From Hydrogenophaga sp. (lineage in GTDB: Bacteria > Pseudomonadota > Gammaproteobacteria > Burkholderiales > Burkholderiaceae_C): a stretch of DNA of 64,000 bases. Positions 20,467 through 28,858 of this stretch are shown here, piece by piece. The stretch is taken from NCBI RefSeq assembly GCF_014773545.1, contig NZ_SDDV01000010.1:1-64000 (forward strand), read 5' to 3'. Under the pieces are notes generated by a model. It was given only the letters and a program-made list of their open reading frames with translations, had not been told where the DNA came from and did no database searches. The translations under genes and the position numbers were made by a program. Every line of letters begins with the position of its first letter. The first letter of the stretch is position 1.

Positions 20467-21219
20467 GTGCCTGAACTCCACGCTCACCCTGCCTTGCCCC
20501 AGCCTGTGCCAGCCATGCTGTTGGCCGCCGGGCGCGGCGAGCGCATGCGCCCGCTGACCGATAGCACGCCCAAGCCGCTGCTGCGGGTGCGCGGCCAGCC
20601 GCTGCTGTACTGGTCGATCCAGGCGCTTGCGCGCGGCGGCTTTTCGCGCCTGGTGGTCAACACCGCCTGGCTGGGCGAGCAGATCGAGCAGCAGCTAAGC
20701 GCCTGGCAGCACACCCGGCCCGAGCTGCAGATCGCCTTTTCACGCGAGGGGCGCGACTTTGGCCGTGCGCTGGAGACCGCCGGCGGCATCGCGCGCGCGC
20801 TGCCTGGGCTCGATGAGGTGTTCTGGGTGCTGGCAGGCGACGTCTACGCACCCACCTTTGTTTTTTCTGCTGCCAGCGTGCAGCGTTTTGCCGCCAGCGA
20901 GCGGCTGGCGCACCTGTGGCTGGTGCCCAACCCGCCGCAACACCCGGGCGGCGACTTTGGCCTGGCCGCCGACGGCAGCGCCCTGCCTCAGGCCGCTGAA
21001 CAACTCACCTACAGCGGCATTGGCCTGTACCGGCGCGCGCTGTTCGAGCCGCCCTGGTGCGAGCTGGCGCCTGGCAACCCGCACGGGGTGGTGCAGCCGC
21101 TGGCCGCGTTGCTGCGTGCTGCCATGGCGGCCGGGCGAGTCAGCGCCGAACGCCATGCCGGGGTCTGGGTCGACGTGGGCACACCCGAGCGCTTGGCCGA
21201 GCTCAACGCCGCGCCCTGA
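20467..21219 (+). CDS. murU: nucleotidyltransferase, MurU-like (N-acetylmuramate-1-P uridylyltransferase)
   Basis: A 250-residue NTP-transferase fold protein with the signature [30 protein letters not shown], the metal-binding LAGDVY and [11 protein letters not shown] near the end. In Pseudomonas the homologous MurU recycles N-acetylmuramic acid by making UDP-MurNAc. The same fold also makes GDP-mannose or dTDP-glucose, so the substrate is inferred. Start GTG 20467 follows a -10-like box by 6 nt and would give a leaderless mRNA. ATG 20515 is an alternative but starts right at the nucleotide loop. Divergent from tkt. Confidence 0.75.
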   Translation: MPELHAHPALPQPVPAMLLAAGRGERMRPLTDSTPKPLLRVRGQPLLYWSIQALARGGFSRLVVNTAWLGEQIEQQLSAWQHTRPELQIAFSREGRDFGRALETAGGIARALPGLDEVFWVLAGDVYAPTFVFSAASVQRFAASERLAHLWLVPNPPQHPGGDFGLAADGSALPQAAEQLTYSGIGLYRRALFEPPWCELAPGNPHGVVQPLAALLRAAMAAGRVSAERHAGVWVDVGTPERLAELNAAP

Positions 21220-21271
21220 GAGGGCCCGATGCGCCCACAACCCGCAGCGCTTGTCAGTCGGGTAAAAAGCC

Positions 21272-21277
21272 GACAAT
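21272..21277 (+). promoter_or_regulatory. -10-like box GACAAT, 7 nt before pepP start
   Basis: GACAAT, then GCAGCCC, then ATG at 21285. A TTGTCA at 21251-21256 could be a -35 with a 15-bp spacer. It favours the second ATG over the ATG at 21276, which overlaps the box. Confidence 0.4.
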
Positions 21278-21284
21278 GCAGCCC

Positions 21285-22682
21285 ATGAACGCCTGCCTGC
21301 ACAGCCCCTGCCACGCCGAACGCCGCGCCCGTGTGGCGGCCCAGCTCGGACCCGACGGCATCGCCATCGTGCCGACCGCGCCCGAGCGCGCGCGCAACCG
21401 CGACAGCGACTTTGCCTATCGGCACGACAGCTATTTTTATTACCTGACCGGTTTCACCGAGCCCAACGCCTGGCTGCTGATCAGCGCCGACGGACAGAGC
21501 ACGCTGTTTTGCCAGCCCAAAGACCCAGAGCGTGAAATCTGGGACGGCCTGCGCCTCGGGCCGCAGGCCGCACCGGCCCGACTGGGCGTGCAGCAGGCGT
21601 ATGAGGTAACGGAACTCGACGCCCGGCTGCCGCGCCTGCTGGAAAACCGCCGCAGCGTCTGGTTTCCATTTGCCACCCACGCCGGCCTGTCGCAGCGGAT
21701 CGACGGCTGGCTGCAGACGGTGCGCGCACGCGCGCGCGCCGGCGCGCTGTGCCCGCACACCCAGCGCGACCTGTGCGTCTTGCTCGACGAGATGCGGCTG
21801 ATCAAAGACCCGCAGGAGCAAGACATCATGCGGCGCGCAGCCGACATCAGCGCGCGCGCCCACGTGCGCGCCATGCAGCGCAGCGCCGCCGTGCTGCGCG
21901 CCGGCCAGCCGCTGCGCGAATACCAGCTCGAAGCCGAGCTGCTGCATGAATTTCGCCAGCACGGCGCGCAAAGCCCGGCCTACAACAGCATCGTCGCCGC
22001 CGGCGCCAACGCTTGCGTGCTGCACTACCGCGCCGACCAGGCATTGATTCGTGACGGCGATCTCGTGCTGATCGACGCCGGCTGCGAGCTCGACGGCTAC
22101 GCCAGCGACATCACGCGCACCTTTCCGGCCAACGGCCGATTCAGCGGCCCGCAGCGCGCGCTCTACGATCTGGTGTTGGCCAGCCAGGAAGCCGCCATTG
22201 CCGCCATCCGACCCGGCGCGCGCTTTGGCGACCCGCACCAGGCCTGCTTACAGGTGCTGACGCAAGGCATGTTGGATTTGGGCCTGCTGGATAAAAACCA
22301 CTCCGGCACGCTGGACGACGCGATCGCGCAGCGCCACTACGTCGCCCACTACATGCATCGCACCAGCCACTGGCTGGGCATGGACGTGCACGACTGCGGC
22401 AGCTACGTCGAGCCGGCCGAGATCGACCAGGTAAGCGAACGCAACGACCCGCACAGCGGCGAGACGGTGTTGGATCGACCCAGCCGCATCCTGCACCCTG
22501 GCATGGCGCTGACGATAGAACCTGGCCTGTACGTGCGCCCGGGCGAGGGCGTTCCGCGCGAGTTCTGGAACATCGGCATCCGAATCGAGGACGACGCCAT
22601 CGTCAGCGCCAGCGGCTGCACGCTGATCAGCCGCGCGGTGCCGGTGCAAGCAGACGAGATCGAAGCGCTGATGCGCGGCTAA
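21285..22682 (+). CDS. pepP: Xaa-Pro aminopeptidase (aminopeptidase P)
   Basis: Two-metal (Mn) M24 peptidase that removes an N-terminal residue preceding proline. About 465 residues, with the N-terminal creatinase-like domain (RRARVAAQLG, then DSYFYYLTGF) and the pita-bread domain. Metal ligands are visible in LIDAGCELDGYASDITRTFP (two Asp), HRTSHWLGMDVHD (His), LTIEPGLYV (Glu) and GIRIEDD (Glu). Start is taken as ATG 21285 because a GACAAT box overlaps the earlier ATG 21276. The TAA stop coincides with the first bases of the dispersed repeat at 22678. Confidence 0.93.
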   Translation: MNACLHSPCHAERRARVAAQLGPDGIAIVPTAPERARNRDSDFAYRHDSYFYYLTGFTEPNAWLLISADGQSTLFCQPKDPEREIWDGLRLGPQAAPARLGVQQAYEVTELDARLPRLLENRRSVWFPFATHAGLSQRIDGWLQTVRARARAGALCPHTQRDLCVLLDEMRLIKDPQEQDIMRRAADISARAHVRAMQRSAAVLRAGQPLREYQLEAELLHEFRQHGAQSPAYNSIVAAGANACVLHYRADQALIRDGDLVLIDAGCELDGYASDITRTFPANGRFSGPQRALYDLVLASQEAAIAAIRPGARFGDPHQACLQVLTQGMLDLGLLDKNHSGTLDDAIAQRHYVAHYMHRTSHWLGMDVHDCGSYVEPAEIDQVSERNDPHSGETVLDRPSRILHPGMALTIEPGLYVRPGEGVPREFWNIGIRIEDDAIVSASGCTLISRAVPVQADEIEALMRG

Positions 22683-22745
22683 CGGGCATGACTTTGAAAG
22701 GCGCCCCAAAAAATAAGTGAGTCGCGGCCCGACTCTCACGTTAAA
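22678..22745. repeat. dispersed palindromic repeat, copy 3 (internally deleted)
   Basis: Starts GCTAACGGGCATGACTTTG as in copy 1, then jumps to the shared tail AAGTGAGTCGCGGCCCGACT and CACGTTAA. The second arm of hairpin 1 and all of hairpin 2 are gone. It supplies the pepP stop codon. Confidence 0.8.
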
Positions 22746-22773
22746 GCGCTGCACCCGCGCGGCAGCCATGAAG

Positions 22774-22779
22774 CACAAT
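22774..22779 (+). promoter_or_regulatory. -10-like box CACAAT, 7 nt before marC start
   Basis: CACAAT, then GGCGGCC, then ATG at 22787. The box overlaps the upstream ATG at 22778, so 22787 is the likelier start. Confidence 0.4.
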
Positions 22780-22786
22780 GGCGGCC

Positions 22787-23407
22787 ATGGACTTGAAGCC
22801 CCTGATCACCTTGCTGGCGATCGTCAACCCGCTGGCGATCGTGCCGTTTTTCATTCACTACACGCAGGGGTTTTCGCGCCAGCAGCGCCAGCGCACGGTG
22901 CTGATTGCCTCGTGCAGCGCCTTTGCCGTGATCGCCATTTGCGCCCTGATTGGTTTGCAGGTGCTGGCCTTCTTCGGCATTTCGCTGGCCAGCTTCCAAG
23001 TAGGCGGCGGCATGCTGCTGTTGACCGCGGCGCTGGGCATGCTCAACGCGCAACCGGCCGAGGCCAAGACCACGCAGGACGAGGTCAACGACGCCAGCGC
23101 GCGGGCGTCGATTGCAGTGGTGCCCCTGACCATTCCGCTGCTGACTGGCCCGGCCACCATGTCGACCGTGGTGATTTACGCTGACCAGGCGCAAACCGTA
23201 TGGCAACAGGCCGCGCTGCTGGGCTACGGCGTGGTGATTGCGATCGCTACGGCACTGTGCTTTACGCTGGCGCAACCGATTGCGCGCGCCCTTGGCCAGA
23301 CCGGCATCAACGTCATGACCCGCTTGATGGGGCTGATTCTGGCCGCGCTGGCGGTCGAGGTCATGGCCAGGGGGCTGCTTCAATTATTCCCCGGGCTAGG
23401 CAACTAA
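22787..23407 (+). CDS. marC: MarC family integral membrane protein
   Basis: A 206-residue inner-membrane protein with six predicted helices, including LITLLAIVNPLAIVPFFI at the start and VMTRLMGLILAALAVEVMARGL near the end, both family hallmarks (UPF0056). MarC was once linked to multiple antibiotic resistance but later shown not to be involved, and its transport role is unknown. Start ATG 22787, seven bases after a CACAAT box. It lies between pepP and the amidotransferase on the same strand. Confidence 0.88.
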   Translation: MDLKPLITLLAIVNPLAIVPFFIHYTQGFSRQQRQRTVLIASCSAFAVIAICALIGLQVLAFFGISLASFQVGGGMLLLTAALGMLNAQPAEAKTTQDEVNDASARASIAVVPLTIPLLTGPATMSTVVIYADQAQTVWQQAALLGYGVVIAIATALCFTLAQPIARALGQTGINVMTRLMGLILAALAVEVMARGLLQLFPGLGN

Positions 23408-23439
23408 ACCCGATTGCCCGGCGCTTTCGCGCAACCACC

Positions 23440-24207
23440 ATGTGTCAACTGCTCGGCCTCAATTGCGCCACACCGACCGACGCCTCGTTCAGCTTCACTG
23501 GTTTTTGCCAGCGCGGCGGCAACACCGCTGAACACGCCGACGGCTGGGGCATCGCTTTCTTTGAAGGGCGCGGCTTGCGGCTGTTCGTCGAACAGGAAAG
23601 CGCGGCGCAATCGCCGATGGCGCAGTTTCTGCAGAGCTACCCGCTCAAGAGCAAAAACATCATTGCCCACGTGCGCAAGGCCACGATGGGCGAGGTGGCG
23701 CTGGAAAATGCCCATCCTTTCACGCGCGAACTCTGGGGCCGCAACTGGGTATTTGCCCACAACGGCGACCTGAAGAACTACTTTCCCCACCTGCACCGCC
23801 ACTTTCACCCGGTCGGCAGCACCGACAGCGAGCGCGCCTTTTGCTGGCTGCTGCAAGAACTCTCAAAGTCGCACGCCAGCCTGCCCAGCGTGGCGGAACT
23901 GACGCTGACGCTGCGCGAACTGCTGCCGCAGGTGCGGCGCTTTGGCAGCTTCAATTTCCTGCTCTCCAACGGCGAGGCGCTGTGGGCGCATTGCAGCACC
24001 GAGTTGCACTACCTGGTGCGTCAACACCCGTTTGCTCAGGCCACGCTGAAAGACCAGGACTGGACGGTCAATTTTGCCGAATTGAACCAGCCGGGCGAAC
24101 GCGCGGCCGTGATCGTGACGGCACCGCTGACGCACGACGAACCGTGGCAGCGCTTCGCCGCCGACGAGCTCAAGGTGTTTGTCGACGGCTTGCCGCTGGC
24201 CAATTGA
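23440..24207 (+). CDS. class II glutamine amidotransferase (YafJ-like)
   Basis: A 255-residue Ntn-type hydrolase whose mature N-terminus would be Cys2 (MCQLLGLN), the nucleophile that releases ammonia from glutamine. RKATMGEVALENAHPF and FAHNGDLKNY are the glutaminase-loop motifs. It has only the glutaminase domain, so the acceptor enzyme is unknown. YafJ-type proteins are widespread and poorly characterised. Start ATG 23440 is forced by the catalytic Cys; the track ORF adds 80 unrelated residues from inside marC. Confidence 0.88.
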   Translation: MCQLLGLNCATPTDASFSFTGFCQRGGNTAEHADGWGIAFFEGRGLRLFVEQESAAQSPMAQFLQSYPLKSKNIIAHVRKATMGEVALENAHPFTRELWGRNWVFAHNGDLKNYFPHLHRHFHPVGSTDSERAFCWLLQELSKSHASLPSVAELTLTLRELLPQVRRFGSFNFLLSNGEALWAHCSTELHYLVRQHPFAQATLKDQDWTVNFAELNQPGERAAVIVTAPLTHDEPWQRFAADELKVFVDGLPLAN

Positions 24208-24253
24208 TCGGGCCCCAGATCGAACCCGTCCGGGGCGTAGACTGGCAGCGCAT

Positions 24254-25438
24254 CTACTGAATCCAAAGCCGCAGCGCATCCCAGGCGCGGCCAAAAACGC
24301 CGCTCTCCGGTACGGCTTCGAGCACTTGCAGCGGCACTTCGGCCACCGGCACGCCGCTGCCCAGGCTCACGCGCAGGCTGCCCACTACCTGTCCGCGTGC
24401 AAAGGGCGCAATCAGCGGATCAGGGCGCACGATCTCGGTGCGCAAACGAGTGGATTCGCCGGCCGGCACAGTCACCACCACACCTTGCGGATGACCCAGC
24501 CGCACCACCGCAGAGCGGCCTTTCCAGACCGACGGCGTGGCCAGCGGCACACCGGGGGCGGACAGGCGAACGGCATCGAACGCGCTAAAACCCCAGTTGA
24601 GCAGCTTCTGACTCTCGTTGGCGCGGGCATTTTCACTCGCAGCACCCACCAGCACGCTGAGCAAGCGCCGCTGGCCCTGCGCGCCAGCGCCCAGTGCCGG
24701 CACCTGACGGCGCGCGGTGGCCACCAGGCAGAAACCGGCGGCGTTGGTGTGCCCGGTTTTCAGGCCGTCGACGTTGGGGTCGCGAAACAGCAGCAGATTG
24801 CGGTTTCTGTCATTGGCCTCGGGGGTGCCGGGAAAACGATAGCGCTGGATCGCGTAGTAATGCATGAACTGAGGGAAGTCCTGCATCAGTCGGGTCGCAA
24901 GCGTGGCGAGGTCGCGCACCGTTGTGCTGTGCCCGGGTGCGCTGAGTCCTTCGGGATTTTGAAAGCTGCTGGCGCTCATGCCGAGCGCGCGTGCCTGCTG
25001 GTTCATCTTCTCGACAAAGCGCTCGACCGAGCCCGCCACGCCCTCGGCCAGCGCCACGGTGGCGTCGTTGCCCGACTGCACGATCATGCCCTTGATGAGG
25101 TCTTCCACCGGCACTTGCATGCGCGGGTCGATAAACATGCGCGAGCCCGGCATGCGCCAGGCGCGCTCACTCACCGGCAAGGTCTGCGTCAGGCTGATGC
25201 GCTGCGCCCTGAGGGCATCGAACACCAGATAGGCCGTCATCAGCTTGGTCAGTGAGGCGGGATCGACCGCCAGATCGGGATTTTTGCTTGCCAGCACCTG
25301 CCCTGAGCTGAGGTCGACCAGCCAGTAGGCGCGCGCCGCCACTTCGGGCGGCTGCAGCATTTGGGCCGCAGCAGGCACAAGCGCCGCGCCGCACAAGCAA
25401 ACGAACAAGAAACGGGAAAACCAGCGACGTAACACCAT
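24254..25438 (-). CDS. dacC: D-alanyl-D-alanine carboxypeptidase (PBP5/6 family)
   Basis: Trims the terminal D-Ala from peptidoglycan pentapeptides in the periplasm. 394 residues: signal peptide (LRRWFSRFLFVCLCGAALV) cleaved near AAAQ, S11 peptidase domain with SLTK (nucleophile Ser), SGN in IVQSGNDATVAL, and KTG in DGLKTGHTNAAG, then a PBP5_C beta-domain and a C-terminal amphipathic anchor (GRAWDALRLWIQ). An AAGGA ribosome binding site precedes ATG 25438. Convergent with the amidotransferase gene. Confidence 0.93.
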   Translation of the reverse strand: MVLRRWFSRFLFVCLCGAALVPAAAQMLQPPEVAARAYWLVDLSSGQVLASKNPDLAVDPASLTKLMTAYLVFDALRAQRISLTQTLPVSERAWRMPGSRMFIDPRMQVPVEDLIKGMIVQSGNDATVALAEGVAGSVERFVEKMNQQARALGMSASSFQNPEGLSAPGHSTTVRDLATLATRLMQDFPQFMHYYAIQRYRFPGTPEANDRNRNLLLFRDPNVDGLKTGHTNAAGFCLVATARRQVPALGAGAQGQRRLLSVLVGAASENARANESQKLLNWGFSAFDAVRLSAPGVPLATPSVWKGRSAVVRLGHPQGVVVTVPAGESTRLRTEIVRPDPLIAPFARGQVVGSLRVSLGSGVPVAEVPLQVLEAVPESGVFGRAWDALRLWIQ

Positions 25439-25479
25439 CACATCCTTGCAAGTGAAAATAAGGCCGGCACCACCCCTGC

Positions 25480-26103
25480 TCAGGCGCGCAAATGGCGCCC
25501 GACCAGATCGCGCAACAGCGGCAGTTGGCCGTGAAAAAAGTGACCGCAACCCGGCAACACCAGCACCGGCAGCGCCTGGGGCCGCGCCCAGTCGAACACG
25601 CTGGACAAGGGCACCACCTCGTCTTGCTCGCCGTGAATGATTAAGCTGCGCGGCCGGAGTTCCTGCGCCAACAGCGCCACCTCGAAACGGCTGGTGGCTG
25701 TTCCCACCAGCACCAGGCGCTGCAAATCGCGTTCGGCCTGCAGCCGGCCAGCCACATGGCTGGCGACAAAGGCACCGAAGGAAAACCCGGCCAGGCACAG
25801 CGGCCCTTGCGCGGCCTGCGCCTGCACCACGGCCAGCACATCGTCGCGTTCGCCGCTGCCGTGGTCGAACGCGCCCTGGCTGCGGCCGACGCCGCGGAAA
25901 TTCAAGCGCAGCGCGCTCCAGCCGGCCAGCACGAAGGCGCGCGCCAGCGTCTGCACCACCTTGTTGTGCAGACTGCCGCCGTGCAAGGGATGGGGGTGCG
26001 CGATCACGGCCCAGCCGAGCGGCTCCCCCTCGGGGCGGTCTATCGCCACTTCGATCGACCCGGCCGGGCCGTCTTGCAGCAGGTATTCGGTCTGGGCGTT
26101 CAT
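25480..26103 (-). CDS. alpha/beta hydrolase (COG2945 type)
   Basis: A 207-residue small hydrolase with HPHPLHGGSLHNKVV, LNFRGVGRSQG, the nucleophile elbow GFSFGAFVA, the acid in HGEQDEVVP and His in GCGHFFHGQ. No signal peptide. Members of this group are often annotated as alpha/beta hydrolases of unknown substrate. It lies just downstream of the ferredoxin gene on the same strand, 61 bp apart, and 41 bp upstream of dacC. Confidence 0.8.
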   Translation of the reverse strand: MNAQTEYLLQDGPAGSIEVAIDRPEGEPLGWAVIAHPHPLHGGSLHNKVVQTLARAFVLAGWSALRLNFRGVGRSQGAFDHGSGERDDVLAVVQAQAAQGPLCLAGFSFGAFVASHVAGRLQAERDLQRLVLVGTATSRFEVALLAQELRPRSLIIHGEQDEVVPLSSVFDWARPQALPVLVLPGCGHFFHGQLPLLRDLVGRHLRA

Positions 26104-26164
26104 GGGCTTGTGCGGCGTCCGCGCTGACGCTGCTGCGAACCCGCCAAGGGCTGCGTGCGCTGCA

Positions 26165-26503
26165 TCAGGCGCCGATGTCGGGCGGCAGCAGCAAGCGCTG
26201 CACCACCACGCCGTCGCGCAAATGCGATTGCACGATTTCATCGATGTCGCTGCGGTCGACATAACGGTACCAGACCGCCTGCGGATAGACCACGGCCACC
26301 GGGCCTGCGGCGCAGCGGTCCAGGCAGCCCGCACGGTTGACGCGCACCTTGCCCGGCCCGAGCAAGCCGAGCGCCTTGGCCTGGGATTTGCAGTATTCAA
26401 ACGCAGCCAGCGCTTGCAGCTTGGCGCAACAATCTTGCCCGCCTTCGCGCTCGTTCAGACAGAAAAAAATGTGCTGCTCGTAGTAGGGGGGTGTGTTCGA
26501 CAT
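26165..26503 (-). CDS. thioredoxin-like [2Fe-2S] ferredoxin
   Basis: A 112-residue protein with the thioredoxin-like ferredoxin pattern: HIFFCLNER, then QDCCAKLQA, and NRAGCLDRCAAGPVAVVYP. The CLDRCAAGP loop and the first Cys are the expected ligands of a 2Fe-2S cluster, as in the (2Fe-2S) ferredoxins of nitrogen fixers and the NuoE-like fold. Redox partner unknown. Start ATG 26503 is supported by a TAGAAT box 7 nt upstream, which overlaps the earlier ATG (26512) of the track. Confidence 0.82.
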   Translation of the reverse strand: MSNTPPYYEQHIFFCLNEREGGQDCCAKLQALAAFEYCKSQAKALGLLGPGKVRVNRAGCLDRCAAGPVAVVYPQAVWYRYVDRSDIDEIVQSHLRDGVVVQRLLLPPDIGA

Positions 26504-26510
26504 GGCGACC

Positions 26511-26516
26511 ATTCTA
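26511..26516 (-). promoter_or_regulatory. -10-like box TAGAAT, 7 nt before ferredoxin start
   Basis: On the minus strand TAGAAT, then GGTCGCC, then ATG. No Shine-Dalgarno sequence, and the -35 is poor. Confidence 0.4.
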
Positions 26517-26538
26517 TTGCCGCAGCCCGGCTTGCCGG

Positions 26539-27192
26539 TCAGAACGGCAACCAGTGCCCCGCCTGGACGAGCAATTGGGCCGCCAAATGCCAGGCCGAGA
26601 CCGCGTAGGCCAGCCCGGCTGCGCCGACGGCGCCTGCCAGCAGCATGGCCAGTCCGTCACGAAACATCCAACCCAGACCGAGCAGGATCAGGCTTACGCT
26701 GGGCAGCAGATTGCCCAGCGGCAAGGGAATGAAGATGACCGCACCCATCAAGGCGATCCAGATGCCCCACCAGGCCTGTGCATGGGCATGAAACCACAAG
26801 GCCCAGCGCGGACGCATCCAGCGGTTGGCCTGCGTGTAAACCCAGGCCAGACTGTGCAGGCAGCGCCCGGTCCAGCGCTCGTTGAGGGTAATGGCACCCA
26901 GGCGCGGCGGCAGCGGCATGCTGGCACGACCGCACACCCAACCCCAGGCCAGGGCAAAAATGCCCAGGCTCAACACGGTGCCCAGGCCGGCCAAGGGCAA
27001 CATGGCGAGCAGCCCGATCAGCACCAGCACCACCGCCGTCGACGCATCGCCGTGCAGGCCGAGCAAATCCGACAGGCTCAGGCGCAGATCGGCCGGATCG
27101 CCAGCCGGCGACGGGCGTCCAGGCGCGACGCAGGCGCTGTGCCCGTCTGCCGCCTGTCGCAGCAAGCGCGCCAAATGCGCACCCATGCTCAT
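26539..27192 (-). CDS. ExoD-like membrane protein
   Basis: A 217-residue multi-helix inner-membrane protein matching the ExoD family (LADLLGLHGDASTAVVLVLI-like start, MLPLAGLGTVLSLGIFALAW, then LPPRLGAITLNERW and IFIPLPLGNLLPSVSLILLG). In Rhizobium, exoD mutants show altered exopolysaccharide and alkali sensitivity, but the molecular role is unknown. It is the last gene of a minus-strand set with the next two features. A 2-bp gap follows its upstream neighbour's stop. Confidence 0.75.
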   Translation of the reverse strand: MSMGAHLARLLRQAADGHSACVAPGRPSPAGDPADLRLSLSDLLGLHGDASTAVVLVLIGLLAMLPLAGLGTVLSLGIFALAWGWVCGRASMPLPPRLGAITLNERWTGRCLHSLAWVYTQANRWMRPRWALWFHAHAQAWWGIWIALMGAVIFIPLPLGNLLPSVSLILLGLGWMFRDGLAMLLAGAVGAAGLAYAVSAWHLAAQLLVQAGHWLPF

Positions 27193-27194
27193 GA

Positions 27195-27587
27195 TCAGGC
27201 TCTCCCCAAGGATCGGGGCTTCTTCATGCGCCCGATCAACCCATGCGCCAGCAGCGCCAGCAGCAGCAGCACCAGCATGACAAGCCCCCAGCCGATCCAC
27301 ATCAGCGGAGCGATCCAGCCCATCAGGCCGGCGGCCCCGGGCAGCACCTGCTCGAGCCACTGCACCATGCCCAGCCAGCTCTCCTGCAGCGCCTGCACCC
27401 AGGCGGGGTCGACCCAAAAGGCCAGCCAAGCCGGCAGCGGCCATTGCGCCGCCTGGGTGACCGCATCACCCACCTGAGCGCCATCGGCTGCGGTCAACAA
27501 CCATTCGGTGGCCTGCACCGAAATGGCTACCAAGCCGGTCCACAAAACGGCCAACAGAAAAAACACCAGCCAGACGGCGATTTTCAT
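27195..27587 (-). CDS. conserved membrane protein, function unknown
   Basis: 130 residues with an N-terminal helix (KIAVWLVFFLLAVLWTGLVAI), a Trp-rich middle (WPLPAWLAFWVDPAWVQAL) and a C-terminal helix (WIAPLMWIGWGLVMLVLLLL), ending in a basic tail. No family function is known to me. It is sandwiched between a TerB-like gene (4-bp overlap) and the ExoD-like gene (2-bp gap), so the three are surely co-translated. Confidence 0.7.
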   Translation of the reverse strand: MKIAVWLVFFLLAVLWTGLVAISVQATEWLLTAADGAQVGDAVTQAAQWPLPAWLAFWVDPAWVQALQESWLGMVQWLEQVLPGAAGLMGWIAPLMWIGWGLVMLVLLLLALLAHGLIGRMKKPRSLGRA

Positions 27588-28021
27588 TCCAGGCCTTTCC
27601 TGTTTTCAGTGGGCTGTTGCGGCGGCTGGGAGTCGGATGGCGCGCGCCAGGCCGATGCCAGGGTGTCGAGCATAGCGGCCTCGCCGTCGGCCAGGTGCCC
27701 GTCGGCCAGCGCCAAGGCCTCGCACAGCGCCAGGATTTTGCGGCGCAGCGCCGGCTCTTGCACCTGCGCCATGAGTGTGTTGCGGGTATCCGGGTCCAGG
27801 CGTGAGGAGCCGCTCCACTCGCCGTGGTGGGCGCTGAGCAGGTCTTCGCAAAAATCATCGATCAGCTCCTTCATCTCATCCGGGCCCAGACCGAGCTGTT
27901 GCGACGCCTCCAGCCGGTTCAGGGCTTTTAACTCCGACATCGAGTAATGGCTGTCGGCCACCAGCAAAACGGCCAACAAACGGGCTGCGGCTTGCGGACT
28001 GTCGACGGGATATACGCGCAT
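27584..28021 (-). CDS. TerB-like domain protein
   Basis: 145 residues, all-helical, with acidic helix pairs typical of the TerB/tellurite-resistance-like fold: ADSHYSMSELKALNRLE and ALADGHLADGEAAMLDTLA, the second being the family's D-G-x-L-x-x-x-E pattern. TerB-like domains often bind metals or act in membrane-linked stress complexes. It overlaps the following membrane gene by 4 bases. Start ATG 28021. Tellurite resistance itself is not implied. Confidence 0.65.
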   Translation of the reverse strand: MRVYPVDSPQAAARLLAVLLVADSHYSMSELKALNRLEASQQLGLGPDEMKELIDDFCEDLLSAHHGEWSGSSRLDPDTRNTLMAQVQEPALRRKILALCEALALADGHLADGEAAMLDTLASAWRAPSDSQPPQQPTENRKGLE

Positions 28022-28308
28022 GATGAACCTCGGTGCAAGGGATGTTTCGGGACGGACGCTGCGGCGCAGGCCAAGCGGATTTTGCACCATGGATTTGATG
28101 CCGCCAAGTCAGGCCCTCAAAAGGGGTGCGTCGATGGGCCGCCCGCAAGCCCTGTCAGTACGAGGTCGGTCAAGCCGAAAAGTTCACGCCGGCACAGGCG
28201 GGATGAATACCCGCCGGGTGGACCCGGGTCAGAAGCGAAAAAAAAGGGGGCAGGCAGGCAGCGCACCCACGCACCCGCGCAGAAAAACCGGCCGCCGCCG
28301 CTTGGCTC
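28022..28308. other. intergenic region with short inverted repeats
   Basis: No gene is convincing. It contains GGCGGG-ATGAATA-CCCGCC (about 28197-28215), a TGACCCGGGTC-like palindrome near 28220 and an A-run followed by a G-run. The plus-strand 105-residue ORF in the track is arginine-rich low-complexity translation. Confidence 0.4.
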
Positions 28309-28656
28309 TCAGTGCAGCAAGCCCATCGGCCCAGTAGGCATTTCTTCGGACGAATAGTGCGGGTGGTGGTCGACAAAAAAGCGCAGCTTCTGGTCGAGCC
28401 GGGACACCCGCTCATGCGCCACTTTTTCACAGTGGTGCTTGGCAATCAGGTTGAACAGCTTGCCGCGCAGAAACCACAGGTCTTTCGGCGTCTGGACGGC
28501 GATCAGCGCCGCGTGCATGCGGATCGTCAGCGGATCCGCGATGTCGGCCAGCGCCGCGCAAAATTCATCCACCAGGAAATCCAATTCATGCGCCTGGGTT
28601 TCGAGTTGGGTTTCGGCTTTGGTTTTGGCCTTGAACCAAGGCAGCTTGAAGAACAT
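28309..28656 (-). CDS. conserved hypothetical cytoplasmic protein
   Basis: 115 residues starting MFFKLPWFKAKTKAE, mostly helical, with ELDFLVDEFCAALADIADP and LWFLRGKLFNLIAKHHCEKV. No recognised family. Start ATG 28656 is chosen because GGAG lies 8 nt upstream. ATG 28668 and the longer track start lack a binding site. It has ordinary codon use for this genome and lies alone between the TerB-like operon and recQ. Confidence 0.55.
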   Translation of the reverse strand: MFFKLPWFKAKTKAETQLETQAHELDFLVDEFCAALADIADPLTIRMHAALIAVQTPKDLWFLRGKLFNLIAKHHCEKVAHERVSRLDQKLRFFVDHHPHYSSEEMPTGPMGLLH

Positions 28657-28814
28657 GCCGAGCTCCATGTGCGGATCTGAACGCCAGACGGCGGAAGCGG
28701 AATGTACCGTCTTCAGCTCGAACATCGACCCGCAGCGGGCCGACTTGAGTCCCGGCGCTTGACGCCAAACGCAGCAACCGACGAACGGTGAAATCGGAAA
28801 AATCGGGAAAAATC

Positions 28815-28858
28815 GGGGTCAGACTCCTATTTCACCGAGCGCCCGGTCATCTGACCCC
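28815..28858. repeat. inverted repeat at the recQ 3' end
   Basis: GGGGTCAGA (28815-28823) and TCTGACCCC (28850-28858) form a perfect 9-bp inverted repeat with a 26-nt interior. The flank contains three tandem AAATCGGG-like units. The GGGGTCAGA/TCTGACCCC ends look like a REP-type element. It encodes the last residues of RecQ (GSDDRALGEIGV) and its stop. Confidence 0.65.
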
